Assembly: GCF_014205795.1 (NCBI RefSeq)
Contig: NZ_JACHCN010000006.1
Span: 62,001-126,000 of the forward strand
DNA length: 64,000 nt
Direction of reading: 5' to 3'
Origin: Rhodanobacter sp. MP7CTX1
GTDB lineage: Bacteria; Pseudomonadota; Gammaproteobacteria; Xanthomonadales; Rhodanobacteraceae
The notes beneath the pieces were generated by a model that was not told the DNA's origin, ran no database searches, and saw nothing but the letters and a program-made list of their open reading frames with translations. A program made the translations under genes and the position numbers. The number at the start of each line of letters is the position of its first letter. The stretch's first letter is position 1. Positions 47,670 through 55,951 of this stretch are shown piece after piece.

Positions 47670-48545
47670 CTAAGACGACGTGGTCGCCCGCAGCGCAGCG
47701 ACCAAAATGCGGATGGCCTCCCGCGTACGTGGCTCGGTCGTGCGCGTATACAACGCGATTTCAATCGGTGGTATCTCCGGCAAACCCAGCCGCGCACCCA
47801 CGTCCACCGCCGAAGGAGGACACGTACGACGCGTGAGCGGAGACACGGCGAGTCCAGCCGATACCGCCGCACTGACCGCCGGAATGCCACCCCCAACGAA
47901 CACCTCGCTCCACGCAACCCCAGCTTCTTCCAGCGCCTTGAGCGCAAGTCCGCGCACCGTGCAAGGTGAGGCCAGCGAGGCCAGTCGAAGCGGCTCGCCG
48001 GGAGACTGCTCCCAACCGGAAACGGCATACCAGTGGTGCGGCTCGATAAAGAGCGTCTCGCCGTCGGGTCGTTCGGTATCGCGACAGACGATCACGGCGT
48101 CCAGTTCGTTGCTGTCGTAAGCGGCCAGCAAGCTGCGGGACGAGCCAATACGCACTTCAAAGTGCAGCGAGCGATCGTAGGCGCCGACCTTGGCCAGCAG
48201 CGTCGGCAGTTGCGTGCCGGCGGCCTGATCACCAATGCCGATGCGCAAACTCATGCGTGCGCTGACATGGCTGCTCAATGCACGCTCATGCGCGCTGAGC
48301 AGTTCACGCGCGGCGTCGAGAAACGTCACCCCCTCCGCCGACAGCCGCACCCGCCGCGGCGTACGTTCAAGCAAGCGACGACCAAGCCGCCCCTCCAGCC
48401 GCTTCAGCTTGAGGCTTACCGCCGACTGCGTGGTATCCAGCGCCTCCGCAGCCCGCGTAAAACTCGCGAGATCGGCCACCAGCACAAACGCCTGCACAGC
48501 ATCCAGATCGAGCGGCCGTAGCGCCAATCCATTTTCAATGATCAT
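47670..48545 (-). CDS. LysR-family transcriptional regulator
   Basis: A 291-residue regulator. The N-terminal winged helix is about residues 12-70 (FVLVADLASFTRAAEALDTTQSAVSLKLKRLEGRLGRRLLER), followed by a substrate-binding effector domain (LRIGIGDQAAG onward). It converges on the RND efflux operon, so it could control that operon, but LysR regulators usually act on divergent genes and none is present here. The target is open. Confidence 0.88.
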   Translation of the reverse strand: MIIENGLALRPLDLDAVQAFVLVADLASFTRAAEALDTTQSAVSLKLKRLEGRLGRRLLERTPRRVRLSAEGVTFLDAARELLSAHERALSSHVSARMSLRIGIGDQAAGTQLPTLLAKVGAYDRSLHFEVRIGSSRSLLAAYDSNELDAVIVCRDTERPDGETLFIEPHHWYAVSGWEQSPGEPLRLASLASPCTVRGLALKALEEAGVAWSEVFVGGGIPAVSAAVSAGLAVSPLTRRTCPPSAVDVGARLGLPEIPPIEIALYTRTTEPRTREAIRILVAALRATTSS

Positions 48546-48895
48546 GACTGAGACGCGTATTGATGAGTTTTGTCATTCTATGGCAACTACAGGCTGCGGG
48601 CCACACCAACCTGGCGACGAGACCATCACGACTCGTGCTCGCTCCGGACGCATCTTGGCCACCCACCGCTAACCACGCCCAGATGGGTACGTTTTGCATA
48701 GAAGTACGGGTAGCGCCCCTCGAACCCGAGCGCAATCGCGAGAATTGCCCTTGTCGAGGATGTCTGCATTCGGCCAAAAGCGGACCTTCCCGAAAAGCGC
48801 CTGCTGCAAGCCGGAACGCCTCCCGCAACGCCATTACCATCGAGGATAAGGTCTTCCGTGAAGCCCCAAGTGACCGGAGAAAAGGCGGCCCGCTG
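48546..48895. other. Intergenic region at the left edge of the small-gene array
   Basis: About 350 bases containing the first array element (48762-48785). Open frames over this stretch have no credible start or family pattern. The LysR promoter should lie at its left end. Confidence 0.4.
48762..48785. repeat. Array element 1 (short form)
   Basis: GTCTGC-ATTCGGCCAAAA-GCGGAC, imperfect palindrome with the family ends. Located just 3' of the minus-strand gene at 48896. Confidence 0.6.
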
Positions 48896-49276
48896 TTACG
48901 TTACCTGCGGAAATCTTATCTGCAAAAATATCAAGACAAAAAAAATCACAGCCGGCGAGCAGAAGAAGCCGTAACGAAAAATACGATACTCTGATGTTCC
49001 AAGGCTCACGTCACTGAGAATTCTTGAAGCACGGGGCATAAAAAGAAACAGCAACGCGATAGCGATGCACCAACCACCTATAAAAACTACGGTTCGCCCG
49101 TGCCACCCCAGACTTGAAAGTACGCCCGTATAATTAAGTAATGCCACTACATCAACCCAGTAAAATAATGCAGTAAAACACATCATGGTGGTCGCATTTA
49201 CCGCGGTCTGCTGCTTGCCACTAAACATTTTATGCGCAGCAACGAAGCATGAATCAAATGCTCTAACAATTTGCAT
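48896..49276 (-). CDS. Small membrane protein of unknown function
   Basis: 126 residues with three clear hydrophobic segments (TMMCFTALFYWVDVVALLNY, VVFIGGWCIAIALLFLFM, CSPAVIFFVLIFLQI). I do not recognise the family. The gene and its surroundings are noticeably AT-richer than the efflux and sulfur blocks, which suggests foreign origin. It is the first gene of the minus-strand array and is followed by array element 1. Confidence 0.6.
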   Translation of the reverse strand: MQIVRAFDSCFVAAHKMFSGKQQTAVNATTMMCFTALFYWVDVVALLNYTGVLSSLGWHGRTVVFIGGWCIAIALLFLFMPRASRILSDVSLGTSEYRIFRYGFFCSPAVIFFVLIFLQIRFPQVT

Positions 49277-49353
49277 GAAAAATTAGTTCCCTAAAGAAGC
49301 TATTTAGTCACAACTGGCGCATTGCCTTCGTTCAGCTTCATCATCGCAGTCAT

Positions 49354-49370
49354 GTCTGCTTAGGGTGGCG
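49354..49370. repeat. Array element 2 (partial)
   Basis: GTCTGCTTAGGGTGGCG keeps the left end of the family. A matching right end is not evident. It lies six bases before the stop of the gene at 49376. Confidence 0.45.
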
Positions 49371-49375
49371 GAGGG

Positions 49376-49684
49376 CTACACCTCCCTGAGGTAGGACGAG
49401 CCCGGCGCGGTCCAATAGATGCCGGTAATCGGCCCTACCACCAAAGCCTCACTTCGCATCAACTTAAAGACGTCAGCCGGCGTCCATCCCGGGCCGGCAT
49501 TCAGAAATGGAACCCCAAGGCTTTGGAGCCATGTAAGCACTCTAGCGAGATCTGATCGATCAGCAACGGGCACCAACGCAACATCTCCTATGAGCACTCC
49601 GGCTAGTGCCAATTCCTTGCGGAGCAAGGGAGATTCGCACTGAATCCGTACTTCATCGGATTGAATATCCCTCACGTAATCCAT
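49376..49684 (-). CDS. Hypothetical cytoplasmic protein
   Basis: 102 residues, no signal or membrane span. The sequence (SPLLRKELALAGVLIGDVALVPVADRSDLARVLTWLQSLGVPFLNAGPGWTPADVF in part) looks like a compact alpha/beta protein. I recognise no family. Same strand and spacing as its neighbours, with an array element at its 3' end. Confidence 0.6.
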   Translation of the reverse strand: MDYVRDIQSDEVRIQCESPLLRKELALAGVLIGDVALVPVADRSDLARVLTWLQSLGVPFLNAGPGWTPADVFKLMRSEALVVGPITGIYWTAPGSSYLREV

Positions 49685-49704
49685 CGACTTGTCCTTGATC
49701 GCTG

Positions 49705-49732
49705 ACGTCTGCTACGGGTCGAATGCAGACGT
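49705..49732. repeat. Array element 3 (short form)
   Basis: ACGTCTGC / GCAGACGT perfect arms around TACGGGTCGAAT. Lies 3' of the gene at 49761 and just upstream of the next gene to the left. Confidence 0.7.
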
Positions 49733-49760
49733 GCCGCAGAATACATCTCACGCGAGGCCG

Positions 49761-50096
49761 TTAGTCAGCTTGGTAGCGTTCCACCCCGCAATGTGGGCAG
49801 CTACGTCCGTTGGTCAAGCGCAGTGTGGTGCTGATATGAAACCGGCGAGCGCAGTTAGGGCACCGAAAGAAAACGAAGTGTGCGCTCGCCCAAATCGTTG
49901 CGCACATTAGGGTGGCGGCCGGCACCATAACTAGCTTGTCTGAGTCGGTCACTTGTTCGACCCCCAGCGCCATCAGGAAAGCCAACGGAAGGAATCCGAT
50001 AAATAGAAGCCCTGCAAGCCACTGTCGCCGTCGGTAGTCTGCCCAGCCGCGAACAAGACGCTGAATCCTTTGGCCTGAGCTCACTGTGCTGTCCAA
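49761..50096 (-). CDS. Two-span membrane protein with C-terminal zinc ribbon
   Basis: 111 residues. A basic N-terminus precedes two hydrophobic spans (LAGLLFIGFLPLAFLMAL and LVMVPAATLMCATIWASAHFVFF). The C-terminal cytoplasmic tail has CPNC and CPHC motifs about 23 residues apart, a zinc-ribbon pattern. It is similar in layout to the product of the gene at 59547. Function unknown. Confidence 0.65.
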   Translation of the reverse strand: MDSTVSSGQRIQRLVRGWADYRRRQWLAGLLFIGFLPLAFLMALGVEQVTDSDKLVMVPAATLMCATIWASAHFVFFRCPNCARRFHISTTLRLTNGRSCPHCGVERYQAD

Positions 50097-50123
50097 GACT
50101 GTCCCCTTGATGCGTTACGAAGG

Positions 50124-50210
50124 GTCTGTTGTGGGTCGTAAGCCGCCCTTAGCAGCGTGCCATCCGCTTGAGCTTCGCGCAACTTTCGCTCGCGGCCACA
50201 AGCGGACGTT
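50124..50210. repeat. Array element 4 (long form B)
   Basis: 87 bases starting GTCTGTTGTGGGTCG and ending GCCACAAGCGGACGTT. The interior CCCTTAGCAGCGTGCCATCC and CTTCGCGCAACTTTCGCTCG is shared with elements at 59951 and 60450. Lies 3' of the gene at 50334. Confidence 0.75.
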
Positions 50211-50333
50211 CTTTTGTGAAAACCAATCATTTGCATGGGTGTTTTTTTTTAGCATTTCGATCAACGTAGGCGCAGCGATCTTCGGCCCCAACTTAATATC
50301 AATGTGCCATGCCGTCGCGGCACTTCCGATTCA

Positions 50334-51026
50334 TCAATTGACGATGACAATGGAAGCGCAAGAAAGCTTTTTGATTTCTCCGCTCTTCTTCATCAGGTAG
50401 CAGTCCTTTGCCTCAAGCTTCTCTCCAGTCCCATCCCTTTCAAAGCGCCCATTGAGCACCTTGAACACCAGCTCACCGGACAACGTGCGGACCACTTCTT
50501 CCGGCGCCCCCTGGAGCGCCCGAAAGGGTGCGACCACTGGAATGGATCCGGGCGAAGCGGTGACGAGGTAGGTTCCACCCACCTTGCTGCGCATGTGCGC
50601 TAGGCCAGTGAAAACAACTACACCAAATGGCATCTGGAAAATGCCATGCACATTTCTCTTCATGAGCAGACGCGTAGACCCTTGCTGGTCGCGAAACATC
50701 AACTCGCCACCAAATTCGCCGCGATCGTCGCCCATCAATTGACCGCCAAAGGCGTCCAGTCGATATGATGGAATCACATCAATCACGTGGACCACCGGCC
50801 CGTTCTCACCAAGGCCCTCGGTTTGGGTCTGATAGCCGAATGACGACGCTCGGTCCGCAACGTGAGACATAGCGGTCGTGGCCGCGCGCTGCGCATCCGC
50901 GCGACGCACCTCGACTTTTTCTTCCTGATCGTGGCAAGCGACAACAACAAGCAGCACGATCAACGGCAGCACGCGACGGACGACCCGTTGGGGCAATGGT
51001 TGCCACTGAATCACTTTTTTAACCAT
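50334..51026 (-). CDS. Putative lipoprotein of unknown function
   Basis: 230 residues. The N-terminus has a basic region, a hydrophobic core (VLPLIVLLVVVAC) and Cys31 in a lipobox-like context, so it is probably a lipoprotein. The rest is beta-rich (GEFGGELMFRDQQGSTRLLMKRNVHG) without a known motif. The RBS GGAGGGATCA precedes ATG 51026. It is followed by a long array element. Confidence 0.65.
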   Translation of the reverse strand: MVKKVIQWQPLPQRVVRRVLPLIVLLVVVACHDQEEKVEVRRADAQRAATTAMSHVADRASSFGYQTQTEGLGENGPVVHVIDVIPSYRLDAFGGQLMGDDRGEFGGELMFRDQQGSTRLLMKRNVHGIFQMPFGVVVFTGLAHMRSKVGGTYLVTASPGSIPVVAPFRALQGAPEEVVRTLSGELVFKVLNGRFERDGTGEKLEAKDCYLMKKSGEIKKLSCASIVIVN

Positions 51027-51068
51027 TGATCCCTCCCCTGAGGACGTCGGCCCCCGTACCCTTTTATA

Positions 51069-51175
51069 TCCGCTTCGGGTGGCGATTTCAGCCGGTCAAC
51101 GCAACACACTCCTGCTGCCTGCGCAGTCTTCAGTGTGTTGCGTTGACCGGCTGAAATCGCCGTCGTAAAGCGGAC
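51069..51175. repeat. Array element 5, containing a 30-bp perfect inverted repeat
   Basis: The outer ends TCCGCTTCGGGT and GTCGTAAAGCGGA match the short array element. Between them lie two perfectly complementary 30-base arms (51081-51110 and 51132-51161) around a 21-base spacer. It looks like an insertion into a short element. A partial relative of the arm (TTTCAGC-GGTCAA-GCAACAC) occurs in element 6. Confidence 0.8.
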
Positions 51176-51224
51176 CTTGTTGATCGATCGTTAGTGGTTC
51201 AAACAACGTTGTCTATGTCGAGGC

Positions 51225-52079
51225 CTAAGGTGATGACATCGATGTTGCCGCAGCAGGCGGCGCGGCCGTGGTTGCGCCGGCGGGCTTCGCGGGTTGTGTG
51301 TCCCCAGAAGCGTACTGCCCGACCTGCAGGGCGAACTGTGCTTTTTGACCGGACGGCATCGTCGCTGGATCGACGTACACCTGAATCACGTAAGTCGTCG
51401 CTGCCGCGACCGACTCGGACCAGGTGTTCGCCCCGGTCGTGCTGGTGTCGACCAGCTTCTTGTCATGGGTCTGGTCATTCACCTTGAAGTGCAACCCGGG
51501 ATTGCTCGAGACGAGATTGACCTTGACTGTCATGCCTGCCGCGATTGCAACGGTGAAGTTGTGTGCGGTAGCGCCGGAGGCCAGCGTCCCATCTTGTTCC
51601 GACCATGGTTTGTTAGCTTCGAATGTCACTTCGGTCGTCGGCGGCTGCATGTCTTCGGCCCCGTATTGCCCGATCTGCAACGCGTATTTCGCGGTATCGC
51701 CGGACTGTATCGCGGCAGGGTCAATATAGACTCGGATCGCATACGTGGTGGCTGTCACGTTCGGCGATGACCAAGTGGATTCACCCGTCGTGAGGGTGTC
51801 CAGCAGTAGTTTGTCGTGGCTCTGGTCATTCACTTTGAAATGGATGTTGGGATTACGGCTGAGGAGGTTGAGCTGCAATGTCTTGCCTGCCGCGATCGCA
51901 ACCGTGTAATCGAGCGAGCTGTCGGAATGGTTTAGGTTGCCGATTTCCTGCGCCCAGACACTGTTTGCCGCGAAGGTTACTGCGACCGGCGTGGCGGCGA
52001 GGGCGGGCAGCGACATGCAGGCAGCAGCCAGCCCGAGACTCGCACCCAGGGCGCTGCGGAGAAAATGGAAACGTGACAT
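51225..52079 (-). CDS. Exported protein with two tandem PPC/PliG-like beta domains
   Basis: 284 residues with a signal peptide (cut near ALAAT). Two homologous domains follow, about 33-140 and 150-256. Each runs VTFxANxxW ... IAAGxT(L/V)xxNLxSxNPxxHFKVNDQxHDKxLxDT and ends QIGQY/QVGQY. The fold pattern resembles bacterial pre-peptidase C-terminal or g-type lysozyme inhibitor domains; this is a weak analogy. A Pro/Ala tail ends the protein. Start ATG 52079 has AAGGA eight bases upstream; the longer frame is not supported. Confidence 0.7.
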   Translation of the reverse strand: MSRFHFLRSALGASLGLAAACMSLPALAATPVAVTFAANSVWAQEIGNLNHSDSSLDYTVAIAAGKTLQLNLLSRNPNIHFKVNDQSHDKLLLDTLTTGESTWSSPNVTATTYAIRVYIDPAAIQSGDTAKYALQIGQYGAEDMQPPTTEVTFEANKPWSEQDGTLASGATAHNFTVAIAAGMTVKVNLVSSNPGLHFKVNDQTHDKKLVDTSTTGANTWSESVAAATTYVIQVYVDPATMPSGQKAQFALQVGQYASGDTQPAKPAGATTAAPPAAATSMSSP

Positions 52080-52950
52080 GTGTGGAATCCTTGCGTGATG
52101 TGGAGTTCGCTTGTGAATGCTCGCCGATTCCCAGCCTTGCATCGTCGCAGTCGCGTCCGATGCCGCCTTCCTTGTGCATGGCGATGCCTCACCCCTGAGT
52201 CAGCCGGTGTGCGGACCATACGCCTACTTCGCGTGGCTCGCCATATCGGGAATAAAGCGGAAAGCCGCGGGTATCCCGGTGGATCTCTTGGTGCACATTC
52301 CGTTCGCTCACGCCATGCGGGACATATCCACTCGAAGGCTTTTCGCAAATCGCACGGCGCCGCGGTCACGCGGCCTATCCCAGGCGCTGCTCGCAGTTGC
52401 CAGTGCAGCGCACCATAAGCTCTCACTCCATGCATCCAGAACAGATTCGGTCCAGCCTAAAACAGCGGAGCTCTGCGGAGGCTGTCGCCGATGGAAGCAA
52501 TTTTGTTATCGCCAACGCCCACCCCCATCTTGCGGAGGCCACGCTTCGGGCAGTGTTTGAAAGTGCGACACCTGCTATTCACCAAGTGTCCGCATTGGGT
52601 GGTGGTTTCAGCAGGTCAATGCAACACCCTGATGACTGCTTGGGCAACGGGATTGTTGCATTTGAGGCATCGGACCTTGGCGCTCAACATTGCAAAATCG
52701 CCTGACCAATCAAAATTCATAGCGAATTTGGCTGAGGGGGGAAACCAAACGTAGCGCACCTGGAGAATCTTGTGCTGCACGATCTGCTTGTGTGGCGCGA
52801 TGCCCGCTTCGAGCGCGCAGACCTTGGTTGTTGGCGCACGTCTGTTGGTGATGAAGTAGATTTCGTGAGTGAGGCGGCGGCAAACTGCGGCCGCTCGAAG
52901 TGAAGTCGACGTATCGTCACAGCGGTGAACTCACCCGTTTAGGCCGCGAT
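52080..52950. other. Gene-poor stretch with an array element and a gene relic
   Basis: No intact gene is credible. It holds the promoter of the exported protein, the array element at 52588-52676 and a frameshifted DUF4143 relic (52754-52965). Short frames on both strands are shadows. Confidence 0.5.
52588..52676. repeat. Array element 6 (diverged)
   Basis: Starts GTCCGCATTGGGTGGTGG and ends with CGGACC. The interior TTTCAGCAGGTCAATGCAAC resembles the inverted-repeat arm inside element 5, but here only one arm is well kept. It lies in the 3' flank of the carbonic-anhydrase-like gene, together with the relic. Confidence 0.5.
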
Positions 52951-52965
52951 CTACGCAGGAATGTC
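52754..52965 (+). pseudogene. Relic of an AAA ATPase C-terminus (DUF4143 type)
   Basis: Reading from CAC at 52757 gives HLENLVLHDLLVWRDARF, then WRTSVGDEVDFV, ending at a stop near 52904. After a frame change the text continues LEVKSTYRHSGELTRLGRDLR. This order (LLVWRDA, WRTxxGDEVDFV, LEVK) is characteristic of the DUF4143 C-terminal domain of prokaryotic AAA ATPases. Only the last about 70 residues remain, with a frameshift and no start, so it is a dead fragment. Its plus-strand orientation opposes the array genes. Confidence 0.65.
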
Positions 52966-53532
52966 CCGCACCACCTCGATCAACTTGTCGGAACTGATTT
53001 CGTAGAAGAAGCCGAAGAGCTTGATGTGCTTCGGCACAGCCGGGCTCGAACGAAGCAACGCGATGTCATGCTTGATCGACATCTCGAAATCCATGATGGC
53101 AAGGCTGTCGTGATCAAACATCGTCGCGATATCAGCGTGATAATGATCATGGAACTCCTCGATGAGCAGCTCGGGCGTCAGAGTCGTCGTGCCGCAGAAC
53201 GAGTGGTGAACCACGACGACATTCTGAACGCCGAATATGTAGTCCATCGCGGCCACGGACTCTAGAGCAAAGGCGGCGCGTCCGCCCGCATTGGTCTCGG
53301 TAAATAGTGTCCGGGTGTGGCCAACCCGATTGCCCGATTCGTCGAGAATGTTTTCTCCCGGATAGACCTCGTCCCCAAAATACTTGGCGACAGCCTGTGG
53401 GATTTCGGCCGCCCGAGGGTCAAAGCAGTAGATCACAAGTGTCTTCATCGGGATCGCCTGATTCGCGCCCTCGAAGGTATTCATATCGAACCCGGGTTGC
53501 TTCCTGTACTCGTAATCGCTGAACTTGCCCAT
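52951..53532 (-). CDS. Beta-carbonic-anhydrase-like protein
   Basis: 193 residues. The zinc-site motifs of beta-class carbonic anhydrases are visible: CFDPR (Cys36, Asp38, Arg40) and HSFC (His110, Cys113). The surrounding LVIYCFDPRAAEIP and VVVVHHSFCGTT support the fold. The spacing and context differ from typical housekeeping enzymes, so activity on CO2 is uncertain. I start at ATG 53532, which has GGAGAAGGAAA directly upstream; the frame extends 68 codons further without a better site. Confidence 0.75.
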   Translation of the reverse strand: MGKFSDYEYRKQPGFDMNTFEGANQAIPMKTLVIYCFDPRAAEIPQAVAKYFGDEVYPGENILDESGNRVGHTRTLFTETNAGGRAAFALESVAAMDYIFGVQNVVVVHHSFCGTTTLTPELLIEEFHDHYHADIATMFDHDSLAIMDFEMSIKHDIALLRSSPAVPKHIKLFGFFYEISSDKLIEVVRDIPA

Positions 53533-53940
53533 TTTCCTTCTCCACAGGCGTTTGGCTGCACGCAGAGCCACCAGCTCGGAGAATTGCTGATCTCGGAAAG
53601 GCATTGAGCTACTGGGCCCGGTTGACGCGCTCGAATGATACCCCCGCCGAACTTCATGTTCCCGCAGATACGCATCGGCGCTGAAGTGACTCCGTGAGTT
53701 CTCCGGTATTCGATACAAGAACCCCCGTGCCCTCAAGAACTGCTCGCACCACGCGAGCCGCTGTTGGCTTCCCCAAGCGTCCTGCCGCCGAATTAGCCAC
53801 TTTCGTAAGTCCGTTTCGGTTCGCGAGTGGACCTCTGGTTATTCGCCACACCGACAAAGCGGCGCGCAGATGCTGTCCAACCTCCCTTCTGCACGACGGC
53901 GGCCCAAGCTATCCTGAAGACCCTGGAGTGGAGATTTTCC
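53533..53940. other. Divergent intergenic region
   Basis: About 400 bases between the carbonic-anhydrase-like gene (minus) and the reductase-like gene (plus). Open frames here are extensions or shadows. No array element or terminator seen. Confidence 0.4.
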
Positions 53941-54471
53941 ATGGCAAAGCTTGTCTTCGGATTGAACCAGTCCCTGGATGGCTACGTGGACCACCTGGAA
54001 TTTGCGCCCGGTCCGTCGCTCTTTCGTCACTTTATAGAGCAAGTGCGCAACCTGACGGGCAGTGTGTACGGTCGGCGCATGTATGAGGTCATGCGTTATT
54101 GGGATGAAGACTCTCCTGAGTGGGGCACGGAGGAACGCGACTTCGCGGTGGCGTGGCGGAGCCAACCGAAGTGGGTCGTGTCGCGCTCGCTGAAGTCAGT
54201 CGGCCCGAACGCTACCCTTGTCACCGATGACATCGAGGCGGTGATACGGGAGCTGAAGGCCGAGCTCGCCGGGGAGATCGAAGTCGCCGGACCGGACCTG
54301 GCGCGAAGCCTGACCGACCTTGGTCTCATCGATGAGTATCGAATCTACCTTCACCCCGTTGTGCTTGGTCGCGGCAAGCCGTTCTTCGCGGGCCCTCGGC
54401 CGCCGCTCCGCCTCGTGGCCAGCGAGTTAATGGGCGAGGACGTGATTAGGTTGACGTACGTTCCTGCCTAA
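53941..54471 (+). CDS. Dihydrofolate-reductase-family (RibD C-terminal-like) protein
   Basis: 176 residues starting MAKLVFGLNQSLDGYVDH, the family hallmark. YGRRMYEVM and DLARSLTDLGLIDEYRIYLHPVVLGRGKPFF are also typical of RibD_C/DHFR-like oxidoreductases. It probably binds NADPH; the substrate is unknown. GGAG lies 12 bases upstream of ATG 53941. It is the only plus-strand gene in the array region, so it may be an independent insertion. Confidence 0.85.
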   Translation: MAKLVFGLNQSLDGYVDHLEFAPGPSLFRHFIEQVRNLTGSVYGRRMYEVMRYWDEDSPEWGTEERDFAVAWRSQPKWVVSRSLKSVGPNATLVTDDIEAVIRELKAELAGEIEVAGPDLARSLTDLGLIDEYRIYLHPVVLGRGKPFFAGPRPPLRLVASELMGEDVIRLTYVPA

Positions 54472-54503
54472 TTGCGCGACGCGCCCGACAGACAACGCAT
54501 CAG

Positions 54504-54561
54504 GTCCGGATGGACTAAGCGGACCTCCCGCATCTGAATGTCTGCTATCGGGATAGCAGAC
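54504..54561. repeat. Array element 7 (two short copies)
   Basis: GTCCG-GATGGACTAA-GCGGAC at 54504-54524 is followed by a perfect hairpin GTCTGCTATC-GG-GATAGCAGAC at 54540-54561. Lies 3' of the beta-propeller gene at 54818 and of the convergent reductase gene. Confidence 0.65.
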
Positions 54562-54766
54562 AGATCCAGCATGGCGGCTACGCTCCACCGCAACCTCGCG
54601 GAGCAGTTCGACAATGGAAAACATGTGCCGAAGGCTGATCTCGTGCGACGCGGGCAAGATGGCAATTTGGTCACGTCACGGTCTTAGGACGCCTCGCACC
54701 CCGCGCTGTTGGATGGGCTCGCCTTCTCTGTGCAAATTCGATTCCGATTTGCATTGAAAAAGCAGG

Positions 54767-54800
54767 CCGCCGCGCCCGACCGGACTTCTCTACGCGGCGG
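54767..54800 (-). terminator. Probable terminator of the beta-propeller gene
   Basis: Stem CCGCCGCG / CGCGGCGG with an 18-base loop. On the minus strand it is followed closely by CTTTTTC. It lies 18 bases after the stop of the gene at 54818. Confidence 0.6.
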
Positions 54801-54817
54801 CGCTGAAATATTTACTT

Positions 54818-55951
54818 CTACTGCTCGGGGTTCGGGATGAGAGTAACGACGAGGTCGTTTGCGACGTCGTCGATTGCCGCGTAGTTGAATGCCGGATTCT
54901 GAGCCGAAAGTACCGTAGCCAAGCCGAATGCGCCGCCCTGTGAAGCATCGACATTGACCTCTACTACGTAGCGGCCTGTGCGGGTAAATTCCACGATTTC
55001 ACTGGGATGCAGGGGATCTGCGTTGACGGCATCACCGTTGGCAGTTAGCAGATGCCCATTCGGAGCAAATGCCAACGCCAGGGGACCGCGCAAATGGGGG
55101 TCCACAAAGACAACGTGGCCTTTGTTCACGGCCGTGTTGCGCTCGCCCGCGTTGGGCACCGCGAAGATCGCATTGTCCGCGGTAGAGGCGACGAACAGCG
55201 TGTCTGAGGTCCCGTCATAAGCCAGCCCCGTTGGTCCCAAGACTAGCGCCGCCGCGTTGGGTTGAGTTGAATACCCAATGGCAATCTGTACTTTCCTGGT
55301 GACCACGAGCCCCAGGGTGCCAATACTGACATCCAGTCGCGACACCGTCCCACTGAGCACGTTGGAGACAAATATTTGCGCACGATTGCCCTGATCGTTG
55401 ATGGCCAGATCCCAGGGGCTATCCAGGTACGTGCTATCGGACAGCGTAGTCACCAGCTTGCCACGGCCGTCGACGACCTGAAGCGACCCTTGCGATATCG
55501 TGTTCAACGTTCCATCTGTCGTAGGCACGTTTCCAACGATGACGAAACCACGGCCAAGTACACCCAGTGCAGTTGTCAGACCAGCAAGGTGACTTTGAAA
55601 AAAGGTCGCGGCGTTACCGGGAGTACCCGCTGCGACACCTGGCGCCAAATCACCGGTCGGCGTCAACTTGACGATCGTTGTTCCGGTGCCCTGCAGATTG
55701 TTGACGTTGTTGAAATTCGACACCAGCACGTCGCCCGGAGCTATGGATCCGCCACGAGGGAAGTTCTGGGGCACGAATGCCACGCCGTATGGGTTCAAGT
55801 CGCCGTTGGCCGGAATCGTCGACGATGTGATGCTGCGCGGCAGGAACGCGTCTTGCGAATCTGTCGCTTGCGCAATATTGATGGAGCAAAGGAATAGATA
55901 CGCGAGCCCGATCGCGGATGCGCGGGTCACCCTTCGAATATTCACGCTCAT
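54818..55951 (-). CDS. Exported NHL/beta-propeller-like protein
   Basis: 377 residues. The signal peptide (IGLAYLFLCSINIAQA) is followed by repeated beta blades with GDVLVSNFNN, GRGFVIVGNVPTTDGT, SPWDLAINDQGNRAQIFVSNV and PTGLAYDGTSDTLFVAST, the pattern of NHL or SMP-30-like six-bladed propellers. No catalytic residues could be assigned. Start ATG 55951 has AGGAGACAACC upstream. The frame continues upstream to 56095, but that part is not signal-like. Confidence 0.75.
   Translation of the reverse strand: MSVNIRRVTRASAIGLAYLFLCSINIAQATDSQDAFLPRSITSSTIPANGDLNPYGVAFVPQNFPRGGSIAPGDVLVSNFNNVNNLQGTGTTIVKLTPTGDLAPGVAAGTPGNAATFFQSHLAGLTTALGVLGRGFVIVGNVPTTDGTLNTISQGSLQVVDGRGKLVTTLSDSTYLDSPWDLAINDQGNRAQIFVSNVLSGTVSRLDVSIGTLGLVVTRKVQIAIGYSTQPNAAALVLGPTGLAYDGTSDTLFVASTADNAIFAVPNAGERNTAVNKGHVVFVDPHLRGPLALAFAPNGHLLTANGDAVNADPLHPSEIVEFTRTGRYVVEVNVDASQGGAFGLATVLSAQNPAFNYAAIDDVANDLVVTLIPNPEQ

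Larger units (their letters stand above)
54472..54817. other. Convergent intergenic region with two array palindromes
   Basis: About 345 bases with no supportable gene. It contains element 7 (54504-54561) and the terminator-like hairpin at 54767-54800. Confidence 0.45.

Noticed and set aside
48560-48994. 144-codon plus-strand frame across the left array boundary
   Set aside because: It runs through array element 1 and over the minus-strand membrane protein gene, with no RBS.
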